Of a stretch of DNA of 64,000 nucleotides, positions 60,684 through 64,000 are shown piece by piece. A model generated the notes under the pieces. That model saw nothing but the letters and a program-made list of their open reading frames with translations. It ran no database searches and was not told where the DNA came from. This stretch comes from Vibrio crassostreae 9ZC13. Lineage in GTDB: Bacteria > Pseudomonadota > Gammaproteobacteria > Enterobacterales > Vibrionaceae. The stretch spans positions 142,365 to 206,364 of the forward strand of contig NZ_AJYZ02000042.1 of NCBI RefSeq assembly GCF_000272045.2, in the 5' to 3' direction. Positions within the stretch are counted from its first letter, which is position 1. Every line of letters starts with the position of its first letter. A program made the position numbers and the translations under genes.

Positions 60684-60777
60684 GCCCTCTTGGCTCTTTT
60701 CTTGATATGTCGTTTCTAGCTTTTCGTTTGTAGTTAACAGCTAATAGCTAAAGAAACGAAAGCACCGAACAATAAAA

Positions 60778-60812
60778 AATGCCGCAACCTCTTTCGAGAT
60801 TGCGGCATTTTT
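60778..60812. terminator. Bidirectional terminator between DUF2960 and nagK
   Basis: AATGCCGCAA (60778-60787) pairs with TTGCGGCATT (60800-60809); A and T runs on both sides. Confidence 0.85.
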
Positions 60813-60862
60813 ATTTGTACTTTTTAACTATCTAACCTTAGCTAGCTTAACTTAAGTCACGA

Positions 60863-61771
60863 TTACTTAATGTTAAGGAATGCAGCACCACGAACGCCAC
60901 CTGAATCACCGTGCTTCGCTTTGATGATCTTTGGACATTTCGCTACAGACAATAGGTATTTAGGAACACGCTTTGGCATCTCTTCGTAGATAAGTTCGAA
61001 GTTTGAAAGTCCACCACCTAGTGCTACAACATGCGGGTCAAGTGCAGTAAATAGGTTTGCGAAACAGATAGCCAATAGTTCCATGAAACGGTCAACGTGC
61101 TCAGCTGCTTTTGCTTCGCCTTCGTTGTACGCTTGGATGATTTCAATCGCTTTCTTTTTCTCACCGAAGTAGTGCTCATAAATCAGTTCAAAGCCGCGAC
61201 CAGATAGGTAGCTGTCTAAACAACCTTTCTTGCCACAACCACAGCCTAGTAACGGTGCGTTGTCGCCAAGGTGGAACCATGCATCAATAGGAAGACGCAT
61301 ATGGCCGAGCTCGCCAGCAACGTGGTTACGTCCTGAAAATACTTTGCCATCAAAAACCAAACCACCACCAAAACCAGTACCTAGAATTAGGCCAGCTACT
61401 GATGGTTCATCTTTCAATTCATCATCCCACGCTTCAGACAGCGCAAAACAGTTCGCATCGTTCTCGATTTTAACACTACGACCAATCAGCGCTTCTAAGT
61501 CTTTGCGTAATGGCTTACCTGTTGAAGCCGGTACGTTAACAACAAGCATAGTGCCGTCGTCCGCATCTTCCATGCCTGGAAGACCAAGGCCAATTTTGCC
61601 TTCGCAAGAGAATTCGCTATCGTATTTTTTTACCAAACCGGCAATCGTATCAAGTAGCAGTTGATAATCTTCAGTAGGCGTTGGTACGCGTTCGGTTGCT
61701 ACTCGCTCAAGTTTTTCATTGAACGCACCAAACTCAATTTTTGTGCCGCCAACATCAAAGCCGTAATACAT
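60863..61771 (-). CDS. nagK: N-acetylglucosamine kinase
   Basis: 302 aa, ROK family. FDVGGTKIEFGAFN phosphate loop; zinc and substrate motif GELGHMRLP..LGCGCGKKGCLDSYLSGRG; GLILGTGFGGGLVF; ALGGGLSNF. Phosphorylates GlcNAc from recycled cell wall to GlcNAc-6-P. Close to E. coli NagK (303 aa). Monocistronic, minus strand. Confidence 0.94.
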   Translation of the reverse strand: MYYGFDVGGTKIEFGAFNEKLERVATERVPTPTEDYQLLLDTIAGLVKKYDSEFSCEGKIGLGLPGMEDADDGTMLVVNVPASTGKPLRKDLEALIGRSVKIENDANCFALSEAWDDELKDEPSVAGLILGTGFGGGLVFDGKVFSGRNHVAGELGHMRLPIDAWFHLGDNAPLLGCGCGKKGCLDSYLSGRGFELIYEHYFGEKKKAIEIIQAYNEGEAKAAEHVDRFMELLAICFANLFTALDPHVVALGGGLSNFELIYEEMPKRVPKYLLSVAKCPKIIKAKHGDSGGVRGAAFLNIK

Positions 61772-61934
61772 GAAATCTCTCCAATTTTTCCCTAAATTCG
61801 GGCAAATAAAATTTTTAAATTAAACAACTAGGAAGCATTATCCATAACACTCCCCCTACAAACCGTGATAGATAACAAACTTATCTCGTGTTCGAATCTG
61901 TTTGAACAACAAGTCAGCACAAAGCGGTTAAAGG

Positions 61935-62675
61935 TTAGAGTGACGTCTCACTTTTAGTATGCTCTATGAAAGCATTCAGGCTTGGTTTGGTTGGATCCGA
62001 TTTATAACGTGTCTTACTCAACATGTAGCTTTCACGAAATGCTTCAAACCATAGCTGTAAAGTCTTAGCGCCCTGTTCTTCACCGGCTTGTTTCAAAACT
62101 AAGCTCGCTACTTCGGCCGTTGATAGATGTTGTTCGTTGTCTGACTTACGCATCATGTATTGAGAAACCGATTCCGGCTCAATCGACAACACCGGTAAAT
62201 CTTGCAGATACTCTGAGCGACGGAAGATACGTCGTGCTTCGCGCCAACTGCCATCAATGAAAATCAGCAATAGTGTTTTGTTTGGGTCACGCATTTGTGG
62301 CAGATCTTGAACTACGCGCGTTTTGTCGTCGGTATAGTCTTCAGGGAATACGATCACAGGTTGGTATTTGTCATCTTTGAGGACATCCAACATCTCTTGA
62401 TTTGGCTCAGTACGATGCCAAAGGTAGGCGTAACTGTCTTTAACCGTATCAACAATCAAACGACCAGTGTTACTTGGCTTTAAGATTTCGTTGTCTGACA
62501 AGATCAACATAGTCGCGACGTTCGTATCAACGTTAGGTTGATGTTCACAGATACAGCTGTCTTGTTTGATTTTACAGAATTCACATCGCACGACTTTACA
62601 CCCGCGCGCATTAAACGGTTTGGTAGCAATGGACAAACGATGTTGATATAAACGGTGAAAAGCGTGGATTCTCAT
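61935..62675 (-). CDS. DTW-domain tRNA uridine aminocarboxypropyltransferase
   Basis: 246 aa. N-terminal zinc-binding Cys set (VVRCEFCKIKQDSCICEHQP), a TDD/DTW domain with the DxxW-type motif IFIDGSWREARRIFRR, and the Rossmann part. The family (TapT in E. coli, formerly YfiP) makes acp3U in tRNA. Here DTW is DGSW, a common variant. Start: ATG at 62675; the TTG two codons before is less likely. Divergent from the sterol-desaturase gene. Confidence 0.85.
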   Translation of the reverse strand: MRIHAFHRLYQHRLSIATKPFNARGCKVVRCEFCKIKQDSCICEHQPNVDTNVATMLILSDNEILKPSNTGRLIVDTVKDSYAYLWHRTEPNQEMLDVLKDDKYQPVIVFPEDYTDDKTRVVQDLPQMRDPNKTLLLIFIDGSWREARRIFRRSEYLQDLPVLSIEPESVSQYMMRKSDNEQHLSTAEVASLVLKQAGEEQGAKTLQLWFEAFRESYMLSKTRYKSDPTKPSLNAFIEHTKSETSL

Positions 62676-62749
62676 GGACAATAACGATAACTCTAGAAAA
62701 GTGGCACGATTGTACTTACAGTGTCCTTAGAATGATAGAAGGAATTCCC

Positions 62750-63559
62750 ATGCAAGACCCATCACTGCTTCGCCTTGTTTGTTTTATTGTCGTTTTTGGA
62801 TTGTGTGCGCTTTGGGAATACCGTTTTCCACGTAAAGCACTGACTCAAAGCAAATGGTTTCGCTGGGGAAACAACTTTGCGTTAGTCGCTTTGAACAGCT
62901 TTCTATTGGCCACTATAATTCCTATCGCAGCATTTCAAGCGGCGGTTATCGCACAAGAAAACCAATGGGGTCTGTTCAATACCCTGTCACTTCCGAAAGA
63001 ATTGACCATTCTGATCTGTGTATTGCTCTTGGATTGTGCCATTTACCTACAGCACTTGGTGTTTCACCGTGTTCCTTGGTTGTGGAAGCTACATCGAGTT
63101 CACCATGCGGATCTAGATATCGATGTCACAACCGGAACGCGCTTTCACCCTATTGAGATGATTCTTTCAATGCTCATCAAGGTAAGTTTGGTGATCGCAC
63201 TTGGTGTGCCTGTCATTGCTGTCGTGATCTTTGAAATTGTTCTTAATGCGAGCGCGATGTTTAACCATAGCAATGCACGTCTTCCGCTATGGTTCGATAA
63301 ACGATTGAGAAAAGTGATTGTGACACCAGACATGCACCGCGTTCATCACTCGGTCATTGTTAAGGAAACGCACTCAAACTTTGGCTTCTTTTTATCTGTG
63401 TGGGACATCTGGTTTAAGACTTACCGCGCCCAACCCAAGCTTGGTCATGACAAGGTGCTTATTGGTGTTCCCGAGATTCAAGATGGTAAAGAGCAACGGC
63501 TAGATTTAATGTTACGCCAACCATTCGCTTCCTTCCCTCATTCGAAAGACAAGACCTAA
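62750..63559 (+). CDS. Sterol desaturase/fatty acid hydroxylase-family membrane protein
   Basis: 269 aa. About four TM helices and the diiron His clusters: YLQHLVFHRVPWLWKLHRVHHAD (HxxxH..HxxHH), FHPIEMILS and DMHRVHHSV. An oxygen-dependent hydroxylase or desaturase acting on lipids in the membrane; substrate unknown. Start: ATG at 62750 with AAGGA seven nt upstream; an ATG at 62732 is possible. Convergent with the last gene. Confidence 0.85.
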   Translation: MQDPSLLRLVCFIVVFGLCALWEYRFPRKALTQSKWFRWGNNFALVALNSFLLATIIPIAAFQAAVIAQENQWGLFNTLSLPKELTILICVLLLDCAIYLQHLVFHRVPWLWKLHRVHHADLDIDVTTGTRFHPIEMILSMLIKVSLVIALGVPVIAVVIFEIVLNASAMFNHSNARLPLWFDKRLRKVIVTPDMHRVHHSVIVKETHSNFGFFLSVWDIWFKTYRAQPKLGHDKVLIGVPEIQDGKEQRLDLMLRQPFASFPHSKDKT

Positions 63560-63575
63560 CGCCTCAAGAAAATAA

Positions 63576-63615
63576 TAAAAAATGGCGCAAACTCATAAGA
63601 GATTGCACCATTTTT
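63576..63615. terminator. Terminator between the sterol-desaturase gene and the chemoreceptor
   Basis: AAAAATGGCGCAA pairs with TTGCACCATTTTT with one mismatch (63578-63590 and 63603-63615). A and T runs on both sides. Confidence 0.65.
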
Positions 63616-63674
63616 ATATGCGTAGCTTCTCACCTTTCAGCGGCAATTCCCACTTCCGGACGACGTTGACACAC

Positions 63675-64000
63675 TTACTTCAATACGTACTTATGAAGCA
63701 TGGCTTGTTGGTGCCCTGCTATCTCTCCGACTTGCTCTGAACTCTCGATCATAGATTCAAGTTGCAGCTTAGTATTCTCGCCCTGCTCAGATACTCGAGT
63801 GATTGAATGGGTAACATCGACAGTTGCACGAGCTTGTTCTTCGGTAGCCACCATGATTTGCTCAACACGCCCTTTGATCTGGCTAACCGCAAATTCGATT
63901 TTCTCGAAGGCTTGTCTTACATCGCCACTGGTTTCCAGTGCATTGGCCATCTCACTTCTCGATTCCGTTACAGAAGCACGTGAGCGATCGGCTGCCGCTA
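63675..64000 (-). CDS. Methyl-accepting chemotaxis protein, C-terminal part (runs off the window)
   Basis: The minus-strand frame is open to the window edge and continues into ...ADRSRASVTESRSEMANAL, so only the last 108 codons or so are present. Helical heptads and the motif QIMVATEEQARATVDVTHSI are those of the descending helix of an MCP signalling domain. The rest lies to the right. Confidence 0.75.
   Translation of the reverse strand, partial: AAADRSRASVTESRSEMANALETSGDVRQAFEKIEFAVSQIKGRVEQIMVATEEQARATVDVTHSITRVSEQGENTKLQLESMIESSEQVGEIAGHQQAMLHKYVLK

Noticed and set aside
61942..61953. GTGACGTCTCAC as a matS site
   Set aside because: One base short of the 13-bp consensus; the arms cannot align.
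1..64000. Prophage, IS element, integron, CRISPR or toxin-antitoxin system
   Set aside because: No transposase, integrase, terminal repeats, spacer array or paired small genes of that type were seen.

Overview
The window reads as about 64 kb of a Vibrio chromosome 1, most likely from the Splendidus clade. The basis is gene order (rmf-fabA-lon-like-matP; ccoNOPQ-H-I-S-fnr-uspE-ttcA; potABCD-cobB; formate dehydrogenase with DUF3305/DUF3306 and tup genes), moderate GC and typical Vibrio proteins. The genus is inferred; no rRNA or other species marker is present. I saw no tRNA, IS element, phage or CRISPR array.

Layout. 1-3.5 kb: ribosome hibernation factor rmf, fatty-acid gene fabA behind adjacent FabR and FadR operators, a Lon-family protease and the Ter organiser matP. 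3.5-11.6 kb: a looser stretch of small hypotheticals, an HDOD protein, a DUF2971 protein, an outer-membrane barrel, a gene-free 0.9 kb, and a FIST sensor with its hybrid histidine kinase (NosP/VpsV-VpsS type). 11.8-21.8 kb: cbb3 oxidase structural genes (ccoNOQP), its assembly genes (ccoH, ccoI, ccoS, a DsbD-like membrane protein), the anaerobic regulator fnr with an FNR box in its own promoter, uspE and ttcA. 22-24.6 kb: DUF2987 protein, Bax-like glucosaminidase and a membrane protein. 24.9-30.9 kb: potABC with two tandem potD copies, then cobB. 31-32.6 kb: amtB with a sigma54 promoter and NtrC-like sites.

32.7-60.1 kb is mostly one functional block for respiratory formate oxidation: Cys-type formate dehydrogenase (alpha, beta, gamma, small Tat protein), TorD-type chaperone, polyferredoxin, DUF3306/DUF3305, fdhD, a sigma54-dependent two-component system, a tungstate ABC transporter (tupABC), mobA and a mobB-moeA fusion. 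It is interrupted by a chemoreceptor, the ABC-F ATPase ybiT, a two-gene operon of a membrane P-loop protein plus an MscS channel, and a chemoreceptor fragment. 60.4-64 kb: DUF2960 protein, nagK, a DTW-domain tRNA modification enzyme, a sterol-desaturase-family protein and the 3' end of another chemoreceptor.

Main result of the hunt: four sigma54 (-24/-12) promoters front the formate and tungstate units (about 40.46, 41.81, 41.98 and 55.19 kb), and a 13-bp palindrome, GGACATTTTGTCC, recurs at these promoters (40536, 41760, 55077, each 12/13). The sigma54 activator encoded at 53.5-55.0 kb is the obvious candidate to bind it, so this looks like a self-contained formate-dehydrogenase/tungstate regulon. 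A second result is two perfect matS sites (15888 and 53761), which place the window in the Ter macrodomain together with matP itself.
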